64,000 bases of DNA, from assembly GCA_003707065.3 (NCBI GenBank), contig PPXM03000003.1, positions 186,001-250,000 of the forward strand. The letters run 5' to 3'. The stretch is from Trigonopsis variabilis. Taxonomy: Eukaryota; Ascomycota; Trigonopsidomycetes; Trigonopsidales; Trigonopsidaceae. A model generated the notes under the pieces. That model saw only the letters and a program-made list of their open reading frames with translations. It did not search any database and had not been told where the DNA came from. This document shows positions 35,034-46,401 of this stretch, piece by piece. How positions within the stretch are numbered: the first letter of the stretch is position 1; every line of letters starts with the position of its first letter. The position numbers were made by a program, and so were the translations under genes.

Positions 35034-38000
35034 TTATAAGGCCATCGTTACAGTCACAGCTTGGGAATTGACTAATAGAGTAGGTGGCAGACCATTGCAC
35101 AGGAGCTTTAGATCTTCAACGTACCGTAAAGAATCTTGAAAAGACTCATGAGTCCCTTTACTTGGGGCAGGTAACGTAGTAAAAATCACCTCGGTGTTTA
35201 GTGAAACCGATTTCATCAATTCGTTCAAAACAATATGCTGCTGCCGAGCAGACAAATCGTTAAAGCTCTTCCGCGACGGATGGAACGATCTGTAATCAGG
35301 CCCCACGCTCGGTTCTCGGGATAATTTTTTATCTTCCTTATGTACCCTGTTGCGAGGAGGAACACGCGGTCTTTTGCCATCATCTACAAATTTGACTGTC
35401 AGCCTCCCATCCGACTCATTGGCGACCATTTGAGTACCACTCAGACCATAGCTTGAAAAGTTAGGGCGCGTCTTATTATTGGCGATATACTTGTTGAATG
35501 AACCTTGCGATCCTTCAGACTGACTCTGGATTGTATCAAGAGGTGATATGTCTGAACCAATACTATCATTGGTAGATGCAAAGGAAAGATTGGAGCTTGA
35601 TCCCCGCTTGACTTTATGAATGCTTGCAGTTTTCGAATCTGTCGAAGCCTCTCTAAATAGTGGTCTCCTCAACAATGATGATCGATCATCATTTGAAATG
35701 GAAACTGACTTAGAACGTCGATGAAGACCTGCTTGAAACGCTTTTCCTCTCTCATCCAGTCTAGCTCCTCCCGTAGAAGACTGTCGGCGAACAAGTGATA
35801 ACCTGCGGATTGCATTCGCTTCTTCATCTGAGTAAAAAGCACCATCAGATTCACCTTCTGAATCAATGTCATTCGAGCTGTCTGAGTCATCCTCATACAG
35901 GACGGAGGAGGCGAAATGAGAATTAGAAAGTTGACTAGTTCTCATACTGAAACTCGTTGGCTGGTTCATGGTCATAAGATTTATAGTATTCCGCCTTCGA
36001 GCCGGAGCAAAAGTCAAGGTATGAGGATCCATAATCGACATTCTCGGACTAGCATCGGTTATCACGCCATTCTGTTCAATGTATTGTTGGTATTTACCTT
36101 GAGAATCCAGCTTTCCTTTCACAAGCACTTTATAAGACTCAAGATTGGCTTCACTAAGACATAATACCAAGAGGTCGGCCTCTATTCGCAAATCTTCTAA
36201 TAATCGATGGACCTTTCTCCTTTCATCATCCACTTCCTCGGCAAGTTCAACAAACACCATTACCCGCATTGAGTATGCAGTCCTCCAGTCTCTTACCGTG
36301 TGGAGAATAGCTCCCAATTGTAAGATAAGCGTGTATGTGTCGAAATTTGTAGTCAGGATATTCTTCTGGGCTTCCTCATCAAAGATTTCCGCAGCCATTT
36401 GTACTGGCCAAAGGTCAATGGTCTTAGAAGATTTCTTCTCTCCTCCATCAAAGAAACTGCGGTGTAGAGGGAATTCCAGTTTAGGAAATCCTCGAGCCAC
36501 AGCAACATTCATTCGTAAACTTAGTAGATCTTCTATGATGTTGACCCAGTCCGTGACCTTGAGAGGCTTCTCAATTCGACAAGAATCTGTAGGCAAAGGG
36601 CCAATATCAAGTGCACAGTGTGTACCGTATGAGTCTAAGGGCTCAGGGTTGGAGGGTGCATTCATATTTCGCGTTTCAAAAAACCCGATTACTGCAATAT
36701 TAGGCCTCATACCGCCTAATCCCACCGTTTGCGCGATATTTCGGACTCCCCAAATAAGCGAGGGAGCTATTGAGAGCTGAGTGAAGGCTTTGATTTGACA
36801 GATATCTTTAAGCTTGATATACGCTGAGCGCTGCTGACTCAACTCCGCCAAATCCTCATCATCCATCTCATCACTGACAATGATATGAGCAAGGACGTAA
36901 AGACCACCTTTCTTCAGGGAATTACAGAACTTGATAAGATTCCAACCGGATCGTGCATCATCAACTAGAAGTAAAATTTGAGGACGCCAGAACTTAACAT
37001 GATCCTGCCGCAGTCGGAGAAGATATTTGCGAACTTGGTGATAGATCAAAGTCTGGGCAACGTCGCCCCATGACTTAGGAGGGCAGAAAAGATGTATAAC
37101 AAGGAAAAGACAAAATAAAGTACCTAGCATCGCTGAAGCATACTGGGTGTCCACGACATACATGACAATGAGACTAGCCAAGCCACCACCTGCTGCCGTG
37201 TACCAGTTGAAATATTGAAAGGAAGGACGAAAATTAGGTGCGGCTGCCACTTTTAGAAGAAAGCAGGCAATATTAGTAATAATAAATGTCATTAGGAATG
37301 CCATAGTAATTAAACTTGCGATCTGATTGATGTCAAAGAACAGGGTGACTTGAGTTAAGATATATGTAAAGACGACAGCAATTGTAGGCTCGTCATATTT
37401 TCCAGTCCCTTTACTAAAAATAGATAAGATAGGCAAGAGGTTATCTTTCGACATTGCCTGGAGAAGCTTTGCTGATCCCACGATACCCACGATCGCTGAG
37501 AAGAGTGAGGTAGAAAGCTCACCAGATAAAATAATATACTTATTGATATTTATATCCTGAAGTACTTGCAGATTTCTATACATGAGACTTCTAGGAATGG
37601 TTGAGGCCATCGCTAAAATGACCAAGAGGTAGCACACAAAGGTCATGACCAGACCCCATAAAGTGCCACTAGGGATGCTTCTGCTTGGATTTTTCAAATC
37701 CCCAGACATCGAAGCACCCGCAAAGATCCCAGCTGTTGCCGGAAAAAAGATCCCAAAGAGATGATGGAAGCTCTCGACTCTAACGTCAGACCCAACTGCA
37801 GATGGATCAAACTTAGGCCACAGATTCTCGCTCAAAGTTTTCCAGGATATACCACGATAATAAATATTATATTCAGGTAGCCAGAATGGTTTTACAATCA
37901 AGGCAGATATAGGCACTGATAAGGTAGATAAGCCGAGGATGATGAAAAGAACATTCCCCGCTTTAGAAAATAACCCAGAGCCACTCAAACTGATCAAAGT

Positions 38001-38631
38001 GCAAGCAATTAACAATATAGTGGAGTAGGTGAATTCCCACCATCGTCCAGTAGGCAGACCCGATGAGTCCTGACTTTCTCCAAAATTAAATAATAAGGGC
38101 TCACAAAAACCAACCACATTCATAGCCGCATTCAGCACTTGTCCGATATAAAATACTATTCCAATACTACCGCCGAATTCAGGCCCTAGACTCCGGCTTA
38201 TCATATAATATGCCCCTCCGCCTCTTACGGTCCCGTTGGTCGATATAGCTGAGACCGATAAAGTGGTCAATAAATCGACTAGATAGCTTATCAACAACAT
38301 CACTTATATTAGCAAGCATTAGTCTTTATCACCCACAGATCACTCCAAAAAGTCCTGCTTGACCGAGAATATAACCGAATCTCAAAAACATTAAGATCGA
38401 TAGTACATTTAATGCAGTAGGTACGAACACCTAGAGTTAATGATAGCACTCATTGCTCCATACTCCTGAGAATGTCCCCATTTTTTCTTCATTCTCGTCG
38501 GATTCAGGCTTGGAGCCAGAGCCACAGCCAGTCAAGTGTCTCGCCTCATCGGGATGTAATAATGAGCTTAGCTGCTCTATTCCTGTTTCATGGCTTGTTT
38601 CAATTCTGGATAACTGACACCTCTTGGTCAT
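35034..38631 (-). CDS. VHC1: Vacuolar cation-chloride cotransporter (SLC12 family)
   Basis: Three exons (38464-38631, 38337-38430, 35034-38302) give 1176 residues; introns are 33 and 34 nt. A short cytosolic N terminus leads into the first helices (FVPTALNVLSILMFLRFGYI). The SLC12 signature follows as SVSAISTNGTVRGGGAYYMI and SRSLGPEFGGSIG. About 12 helices precede a long C-terminal domain containing LLLVDDARSGWNLIKFCNSL. A phospho-Ser-rich region of about 250 residues sits near the end. Yeast Vhc1 moves K+ and Cl- into the vacuole. Most of the antisense open frames here are shadows of the Ser-rich tail. Confidence 0.94.
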
Positions 38632-39448
38632 AAAGAAGTCCAACAGGTTGGTCGAGAAAGGTCGACAATTGTAACAGTCTGATCTGAGGATCCCAGAGTG
38701 GTATGCGTATGTATCTACGAACAACCGCGCAGAATAAATTATCTACTCAGAGTAACCTGTATTTTCGAGCATTTTGCTAAGCCAGACACAAAGAGATCTG
38801 TATTAGAGTGTTCTACAATCTAAGTGAAGCCAGATTGATCGCCGAAGATTAAAATACGACTTCATGTATGTGCCTCCAGTAATAGAGTATGACCAATCTA
38901 TACTAGGATCATGAGATACAAAATACCTCGAGAAGGATGTAATAAACTTAAGAGTCAATATGGATTATCTAGTTAGTTCGACTTCACTTTTAAATAATGT
39001 GCCATGGAATCGTTTAATGAATCTGAACTTCCGGTCCCAATCGATAAACCTCGTACTGAGTCAAGGACTATCTTCGGCGTTTCTGTGAAAACTCCGTTAT
39101 GATGATATCAAAGGAGCACCCTAAGCTGATCTGCGATTGGTCTGCTTTTGGCAAAAATATGTCGAGTATATTAGGCCATAATTCTCCTAAAGCCTCCTAT
39201 TTTAATTCAGAAAAGAGCTTGCAATAAGAAAAAACAAAGAGAGCATAAATAGCTGAGGAAATTTGCCTCATTCACAGTTCTCTCTTTCTTGGAGATGCAT
39301 GTTCGCATGTACCCGAATTCATAGCCAGTTGTCGAGAAGCTTGCGTGCACGTAACGGCTCACTCGACAGAAGAGCCAGCTCACACGTATAAAGCTCCCGA
39401 GTGGACTCCGACGTTCATTCTGACCACCGCCATTCTTTGATTCGAGGG
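38632..39448. other. Divergent promoter region VHC1 / ERG12
   Basis: 817 bp. The only item of note is a 32-codon plus-strand frame at 39004-39102 with a good start context (gccATGG) and polar composition. I cannot link it to any exon. No repeat or RNA gene is evident. Confidence 0.4.
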
Positions 39449-40791
39449 ATGACTAACTCTGGAGAAACGTTTGTGATCTGCTCTCCGGGAAAGGTGATTT
39501 TATTTGGGGAGCATGCTGCTGTTTACGGCAAGGTAAGGGGCCCCTGAGGAGTCAACCTTCTAACATTAGGCGGCTATCGCTTGTGCTTTATCATTAAAAT
39601 CATACCTAATGGCTGAACCTTCGTTATCTGCATGCAACGAAGTATCGTTAGTCTTCCCAGACATCAACTTTTATCACAGCTGGAAGATAGATGATCTTCC
39701 TTGGGAAAAAGCACCTAAATGTAAGTGAAAATTCTAGGAGATATTGATTAACTATAGCTGATAGTGACTCTGTACCAAAAAACTTGGATGAAGTTCTTGT
39801 TGAAGCTCTGGAACCTTTGTTGACCCCTATCACTGAGACTTTTAGCCGTGCGTCAGCCTTCGCCTTTTTATATCTGTATCTGTCGTCATGTTCTCAAGAT
39901 ACACCAGCTTATACTTTTACACTCAGATCTACTATCCCAATCGGCTCGGGTCTAGGGTCTTCTGCCGCAACCTCGGTCTGCTTGGCTACTGCTTTTGCCT
40001 TGCTTAGCAACAGAATTGCCCCTTGTTCCTCCAATAACCGCTCTTTGAAGGATCTAATGTTGATCGATGATTGGGCATTCTTGGGAGAAAAGTGTATTCA
40101 GTTGAATCCTTCCGGGATTGATAACGCTGTGGCTACTTATGGCGGAGCAGTCTTGTTCCAACGTCGAATGGATAAGCCATCTCTCAAACAGCACTTGGAC
40201 TCATTTCCTCAGCTTCGTCTCGTCATTACAGATACAAGACACCCTCGTCGATCTGCTCAGCTAGTTGCCGGCGTGATGACGCTTCGAGAGACTGAGACTC
40301 ACATTGTCGACCCTATACTTGACAGTATCCATGCTATCTCTATCCAGGCTTCCTCGATGATCCAGTCCTATGACTCGCAAACTGACGAAGAACGGTTGAG
40401 CTGGGGGACCCGCTTCAGGCAAATGGTCCGGCTCAACCATGGACTGCTTGTGAGTTTGGGAGTTAGTCATCCAAAATTAGAATTTGTCAAATCGACTAGT
40501 GATGACTTGAATATTGGAGAAACTAAGCTAACTGGTGCAGGCGGTGGTGGATGTGCGATCACTCTGCTCAATGACAACGTAACCGCCAAACAACTGGCCG
40601 AATTCAAAAGCACACTCGAAGCCAGAGATTTCTCTGTCCACGACGCTACACTGGGAGGTCCTGGGGTTGGATGTCTACTCCTTACTGATACGGTTTCCAA
40701 GCAGCTCAACGGTCAGTCCTTTGCAGAGACAGCTCAAGATGAAATCGAAAAGTCACTAGATCTGTCGGGTCTCAGTTGGCGGTTTTGGTAG
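39449..40791 (+). CDS. ERG12: Mevalonate kinase
   Basis: Three exons (39449-39532, 39570-39720, 39758-40791) give 422 residues; both introns are 37 nt. GHMP kinase motifs are in order: SPGKVILFGEHAAVYGK, the ATP loop TIPIGSGLGSSAATSV, the catalytic Asp in NPSGIDNAVATYGG, and the C-terminal GAGGGGCAITLL. It phosphorylates mevalonate in the sterol/isoprenoid pathway. Its 3' end is only 64 bp from the convergent farnesyltransferase alpha gene. The length matches fungal enzymes. Confidence 0.96.
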
Positions 40792-40855
40792 ATCTAGGGT
40801 TGCTAATGGGGAATGTTTAGACGGCTGATGATGACCTGTATTGTATATATACAAT

Positions 40856-42091
40856 TCAACTTAATAAGCTTTTCCGGTATGAATAATAACCCTGACGAAC
40901 GGTGTCGTAAGTATTTCCAAGTAGATCAAAAGCCTTCTCTGCCCGGGCTCTAGCTTCAGGACCACCTCTAGCCGTATAGATTTCAGCCAAAGTATCCAGC
41001 GCTTGAACGCTCCATATTTTCACGACACCTTCTTTCGTTTCATTCAAATCTAGCCATTCAGGACCCTCATCATCGTCAGACTGGAGAGGCATTATTCTAT
41101 GAACAATGTCTCCATGGCCTGAGTCGCCAAACACCGGGGCAAGAGAGAGGCATAAATCCTCAAGCGCATCAATAGAACGGTTTGTTTTATCAAGCAGTCC
41201 CAGAAGATAGTTCCATGCACTTGAATTTCTTGGAGCTAACTTGATTTTATCTATTGTCAAGGTTATTTCTGAGTCAATAACCTCGGCTGGAGGATGCCCC
41301 GGAGCAAATAAGAGAAAAAAGCGATAATTCCATGCTGAATTGTTTAGTAGATCATGCTCTATCAGGTCGCTGATGTACTGTAACTCGCCATCCCAAAGAC
41401 TAAATTTATTCACGAGCCATTGTCTGTAAGTCCATACATGATAGTTCTTCCCATCTTGTTGCAACATGGCATTAATGAATTCTTTTTCTCGGTCATAGTT
41501 TTTCGATTCGCTGACAACGAGTTCTCGGTGATGCCTGGATAGTTAGAAAAGACAAGTCAAAGATCATCCTACCAAATTTGATAATTCTTGGGATGGCATT
41601 CGGCTACTTGGTCAATGAAATCTAATTCTGACTCCCAAGGGACCCCGAGGCTTTGGATTGTCTTAAACCGATAAGCCCTTGTAAAGTTAGATTCGTTAAA
41701 TTCTCCAATCTCTTCACTCACCAAATCGTATAATGGGCGGGATTCATAAGTATTAGATCATGAGTGAGTGCAAGACCTCTTCTAGAACATTCTCCTTTCA
41801 GCATGAGAGCTCTAAAAAGATCACTTAGAGCTACGTAATATTCAGGATAAGCAATGGGACAAAGAGGATTAGGACCATCATTCTGAGGAATTGGCTCTAA
41901 ATCGGTCCAGTCAAGCTCAAGACTGGCCGGTTTCTGAAGTTAACATTCTGGATGCGATGAGAATAAATTCAAGAAGAGGCGCATTTTGTACCCTTGTAGA
42001 CAAATTGTTGGATCAGGAAAGCTTGAGAAAGGAACAGATTGGAAAAACAGCGACTAATCCTCAGTTTGAACTAACTTACTTTGGGGATCAT
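40856..42091 (-). CDS. RAM2: Protein farnesyltransferase/geranylgeranyltransferase I alpha subunit
   Basis: Four exons: 42080-42091 (MIPK only), 41722-41933, 41573-41677 and 40856-41534, giving 335 residues. Introns are 146, 44 and 38 nt. PPTA repeats have the Trp signatures NPAHYTIWAYRFKTI, HPKNYQIWHHRELVV, DGKNYHVWTYRQWLV, NNSAWNYRFFLL and RNSSAWNYLLGLL; introns 2 and 3 both fall inside the Trp codon of a repeat. The alpha subunit is shared by FTase and GGTase I and carries no active-site zinc. The 12-nt first exon rests on a perfect AAA|GTAAGT donor and correct phase. Confidence 0.94.
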
Positions 42092-42289
42092 GACTGGAAG
42101 CGACAAATTGACAACTAGACGAGCAGAAGGGAAATGATGGGCGCTTCAGCTAGTAAGTTAAACTGCCTATTGTGCCAATTGCCTTTTTGGGAAGCCTGTA
42201 ACTTAGACGTGGCCGATAAGTGACAATCTCGGGCAAGTAAGTAACCCCGCTACACGATAACAAGAGAAGAAAAAAAAAATATTCTAGAT

Positions 42290-43451
42290 ATGGCTGAATC
42301 TGTTCCCGGCCCTCGCCATCTTCCAGAATCTCAGTACGACTTATCAACCTATTGGGGTCGGGTCAAGCATGCAGCCGAAGTTTCTGATCCTCGGTAAGTA
42401 GAGGGGTAATCCAAGCCAGACAGAAAAGAGGGGGTCTAATTAGAAAAGGATGTTAGTCCATTCTTATGCAGATATCGAAAGCGCGAAGGCTTTGGTAGCT
42501 AAATATAAAAATGGAGAAATCAAATCGATGACTCCTGAGCTTTGGGATGCCAAACGGGGTGAGTTTCGCCTGATTCGCAGTTATTTAACTATAGTTCTCG
42601 ATTCCACCATTCATCCAGGTATTGTCAAGCCACCTGTGTAATTGGTAGCTTATTTTCAGATACTGGTAACGCCATTCTATTTCCATTTCGAATGTCCTGT
42701 TATGTTTTATCCAACACCGTGGTGACTTTGGGAATGCTGACCCCAAACTTGGGAGTAGGACCGCGAATCTGATTCGACTTGACTAACCCTAGAGACTGCT
42801 GGAACATTGTTCTGGCAAATTGCTAATCAATCGCTTAATGTCGCCATAAATACTGCTAATGCAAATAAGTCTCATCCTCTTTCGTTATCCCAAATGGCTA
42901 CTTCGTATGTGTTGGCGGTGGGATCTTCTTGCGGAGTAGCTCTGGGACTTAATTCGATCGTCCCTCGACTCCGCAACATCACTCCGTCTACCAGATTGGT
43001 CCTTGGTCGGCTTATTCCGTTTGCAGCCGTTGTGTCCGCGGGAATTGTCAATATCGGACTCATGCGGGCGGGTGAGATCCGAAGAGGTATTACTGTCTAC
43101 GATTCCAACGACCCCAAGAAACCGGTCGGGACCTCGAGGATAGCTGCGTTTTACGCAGTTGCTCAGACGGCCTTATCTAGAGTTATCAACGCTACCCCGA
43201 TCATGGTTCTCCCTCCTCTTATCCTTGTCCGTCTACAGAAAAGTGTCCTCAGGAATAAGTCCAATCTTGTGGTAAATCTCTTAAATTTAGCTATTATCAC
43301 TGCGACTTCATTTACTGTGCTCCCTTTTGCTCTAGGGATCTATCCACAGAAACTGACCATGAAAGCTTCTCACCTCGAGCCGCGGCTTCACGGTCTCAAA
43401 GACGAAAACGGACGCGAGATAGACCATGTGATTTTCAATAGAGGAATGTAA
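42290..43451 (+). CDS. FSF1: Sideroflexin, mitochondrial serine/amino-acid carrier
   Basis: Five exons (42290-42393, 42449-42558, 42595-42618, 42660-42754, 42795-43451) give 329 residues, matching yeast Fsf1 (327). Exon 3 is a 24-nt micro-exon encoding most of VLDSTIHPD. Introns are 55, 36, 41 and 40 nt. Family motifs are YWGRVKHAAEVSDPR, HPDTG, LFPFRMSCYVLSNTV and GTLFWQIANQSLNVA, followed by about four further helices. Sideroflexins sit in the inner mitochondrial membrane; SFXN1 imports serine for one-carbon metabolism. Confidence 0.95.
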
Positions 43452-43618
43452 ATAGATTACTAAAGTATTCTCTACGCTATCTATGGCCAGCCTATACTTA
43501 TGCTCGATCCTGACTTTGATAATAATAGTAGCTGACAATTTGCCGCTCCAGGCCTCAAGAAGAGACTAGAAATAATAATAAAATAAGAAAACCCAAGCAA
43601 TTCCAAATGCGCCAACTC

Positions 43619-43764
43619 TCCAAAATTCCTGATCCTTTTCCCCGAAAACCTTCATCCTTGACTGTCAACCGACAAGAGAAAGAAGCATGAATCCAAAATT
43701 CCTGATCCTTTTCCCCGAAAACCTTCATCCTTGACTGTCAACCGACAAGAGAAAGAAGCATGAA
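43619..43764. repeat. 73-bp perfect tandem duplication
   Basis: Two head-to-tail copies, 43619-43691 and 43692-43764, with no mismatch that I can see. They start tccaaaattcctgatcc and end gaagcatgaa. The repeat lies in the convergent 3' region between sideroflexin and the REEP-like gene, immediately before the latter's stop. Confidence 0.95.
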
Positions 43765-43783
43765 TTCAGCGTATCGTGACCCA

Positions 43784-44823
43784 TTACCCAAAAAACCAGT
43801 TTCTACGAGCCTGTCTAGGAGACGTGAGAGGAGACTGGCCTTGAGACACATCAGCATGGCCTGTAGAACTCTTACAAGAGACATCAGTGGTTCCTACTTC
43901 AAATGAGAGCCGTTCTCCTTCGCTATCGATGGGTTTAACAACTTCAAAGTCGCTGCTATTGTCACTTGCCACAGAAGTAGAACTTGACTGGCGGTTAACA
44001 TTCCAGCCACCAGGAGTTACAGGAACTGCTTTCAAAAATGCCAGCTCATCCTGATCGACAGTCACGCCTTCTTGTATACGGGTGAGAGAACCCACCACAG
44101 CGCCTTTGGCGATAGTACCAGCAGCGGGATCTATTATGCCAGAGATAGAAGACTGTCGACGGAAGACGAGAGATTGAATAGACTCGTATGTGGATGACGC
44201 ACGTGACATTAAAGGAGTCCAGTAAGCTGCTTGACTGGTGCAAGTGTAAGATGGTTGCTTTATCGCCATCTTATCGGTATTTTCATCACCACTAGGGCTC
44301 CGGCATCCTGATATCAGCAGGGCTGCTAAAGACCACATTCTATCGCGAAGAGCAAGAGCTTCTTGAATCAAAGCTTGGGTTATATTCATTAGCATTGAAT
44401 CAATTGCATGTTCATGTTGTTGAAGAAATGGCAATATGTAGGTATTGTAAACATTATTAGCGATCTATAATGATGTAAGTCAAGGTGATACGGTCGAAAG
44501 CGAACTCACTCCAGATCGAGGGATTACCAACCAAGTGATGGCAGAAATCCTAAACAAGCCATAGAAGGGTAGCCTGAAGGTTAATTAACAATAAGATAGC
44601 TAACTACCACTGAAAAATAAATCCGAAATAGTCTTCTGCAAATCTAAATAAGGCAAGAATGGTCCAATATTTGAGCCAAACTTTCATCTGAGGTATATTC
44701 GTAGTTTTCATAGCCTTGTAAGTGCCAAATATTGGGAAGAACACCCCCAGGAAAGAACTGATATTAATAATGATTATTAACCTTATCTTCTTACAACGCG
44801 ATATACTCCAGTCCGCCTAACAT
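43784..44823 (-). CDS. REEP/Yop1/HVA22-like ER membrane-shaping protein
   Basis: Four exons (44795-44823, 44608-44757, 44510-44573, 43784-44464) give 307 residues; introns are 37, 34 and 45 nt. The TB2/DP1/HVA22 domain is complete: FLGVFFPIFGTYKAMKT, VWLKYWTILALFRFAED, WLPFYGLFRISAITWLVIP, then YNTYILPFLQQHEHAID. Paired hairpin helices of this type curve ER tubules. The ~190-residue Ser-rich C-terminal tail makes it resemble the longer REEP1-4 group rather than yeast Yop1 (180 residues). Confidence 0.88.
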
Positions 44824-45480
44824 GATAATGATAAGGTTGGCTCAATATTGTTTTGAATGTTGCAGAAAAGAAAAAGAGTAATAATGTCCAATAATAAAGA
44901 AAAAAATTCAGATTGATTCAAACTCACTCTCACAAAAGCCAATCAATCCTATTAGTGCCGTTGTGCGCTGTGGCAAAATGACCGTTAGTTCCCGTTGATC
45001 TGTCAACAGTCCCAACTAGTTCTGGTCTACTACTACCGAGTGGATGTCATTTAGAATCCACGTGTCTTCAGGATACACACCGAGTATAATGAGAAATACC
45101 AGAAGGAACATAAGAACTGCTAACGAGGATATTGGAATGTCTTTTGTCCTCTAATGCCTAACTTTTGGTTAATTTATTCCCAAGGTGATGAGTGTGTAAC
45201 TGAAGACGATGGATGTGACTTTCGCTGTGTGCAACCAGGTTGCGAAATTCTGTAGATGCAAAGGACCAACTGTATCGGTAATCCACCCATTCATACAGAG
45301 CACCAAGCATTTATTTCACAGTAATGCCCAAGGCTGTCTACACGTCATCCTGTGGTTTCTTCTCTGTGCTCTGGGCAACGGACGAATCGGGACCCCAATC
45401 AAGTCCCAATTGGGATGATAGGTAGCGCCTGATTACTCGGTGGGCGACCCCGATCAGCAATGACACTTCAATCTGACTGA
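44824..45480. other. Divergent promoter region REEP-like / TANGO2-like
   Basis: 657 bp. A GGTGATGA box near 45184 resembles snoRNA box C but lacks a suitably spaced box D. A plus-strand frame at 45209-45418 shows no protein-like pattern. Nothing else is supported. Confidence 0.4.
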
Positions 45481-46368
45481 ATGTGCATTCTACTCGCCAC
45501 TACTAAACTCAGGGGTTATTCTTTAGTTCTCTTGTCCAATCGTGATGAATATTTCGAACGTCCAACCGCTCGGGCACGGTTCTGGGATTCTCCTGACTCT
45601 AGAGTGTTGGGACCAAGGGATCTTGCTAAAGCTGAGCGGGGAACATGGTTGGCTATCTCTAAAAATGGGAGGGTTTGCGTCTTGGTTAACTACCAAGACC
45701 CCCATACAGATCGGCAGGGAGCTTTTTCTAGAGGAAATTTAGTAAAGAATTACGTTTTGGGTGATTTGGACCCTCCAGCCTACATCAATGCCGTCTTAGC
45801 TAACCCGTTTTTCCATGGCATGAATGGTTTTAGCGTTTTCTGTGGTAAGGTTGGCTCTTCGGGCCAATTAGGGAAATTCATTATTTTCTCTAATCGAACA
45901 AAGAGTTTAAATGAAGGAAGTGAGACTGTGTTCAGTGACGGTCCTGAGACCATCGGCTTATCCAATTCCCTATATACTCAACCTTGGCCTAAAGTGCAAC
46001 GCGGTATCAGCCTGTTGGACGAATTAGTGACAAAATCAGACGATGATGATATCGAGGAGGATAAGTTTCTTAGTAAAGCGTTTGTGCTGTTATCAGATGA
46101 TACCATGCCAAAAGACGTTCTTCAGGGTGGAGACCTACCAGAATTTCTACGGAATGTCAAGGAGACTATCTTTGTTCCCAGATTCATCAACCGCAAAGAG
46201 AAACTTGGCAATGATTACGAAGGAAATCCCAGATGCCAAATACAATCATATGGCACCAGGACTCAGACAGTAGTCTTGTTCAGGGACGATGGCACGGTGC
46301 GGTATACGGAAAAAACATTATATGAAGATCCAGAGATATACGAGGCTGAGTTTAGTATTGAATCTTGA
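45481..46368 (+). CDS. TANGO2-like NRDE-family protein
   Basis: 295 residues, intronless. The N terminus MCILLATTKLRGYSLVLLSN runs straight into NRDEYFERPT, and PRDLAKAERGTWLAISKNG and LVNYQD follow, as in the NRDE/TANGO2 family. Cys2 directly after Met suggests an N-terminal nucleophile fold. The C terminus has the usual SYGTRTQTVVLFRDDG. Human TANGO2 is linked to lipid and haem handling and to metabolic crises; the biochemical role in fungi is unsettled. It converges on eIF3L with 33 bp between stops. Confidence 0.92.
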   Translation: MCILLATTKLRGYSLVLLSNRDEYFERPTARARFWDSPDSRVLGPRDLAKAERGTWLAISKNGRVCVLVNYQDPHTDRQGAFSRGNLVKNYVLGDLDPPAYINAVLANPFFHGMNGFSVFCGKVGSSGQLGKFIIFSNRTKSLNEGSETVFSDGPETIGLSNSLYTQPWPKVQRGISLLDELVTKSDDDDIEEDKFLSKAFVLLSDDTMPKDVLQGGDLPEFLRNVKETIFVPRFINRKEKLGNDYEGNPRCQIQSYGTRTQTVVLFRDDGTVRYTEKTLYEDPEIYEAEFSIES

Positions 46369-46401
46369 AATTAAAGGAGGGAAAAGGGGAGGAGAGAACG
46401 T

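Noticed and set aside
36145-36780. 211-codon plus-strand frame
   Set aside because: Antisense to the conserved C-terminal domain of the cation-chloride cotransporter, no domain of its own.
45184-45230. Possible box C/D snoRNA
   Set aside because: A box C-like GGTGATGA is present, but the nearest CTGA is only a few bases away and no terminal stem is evident.
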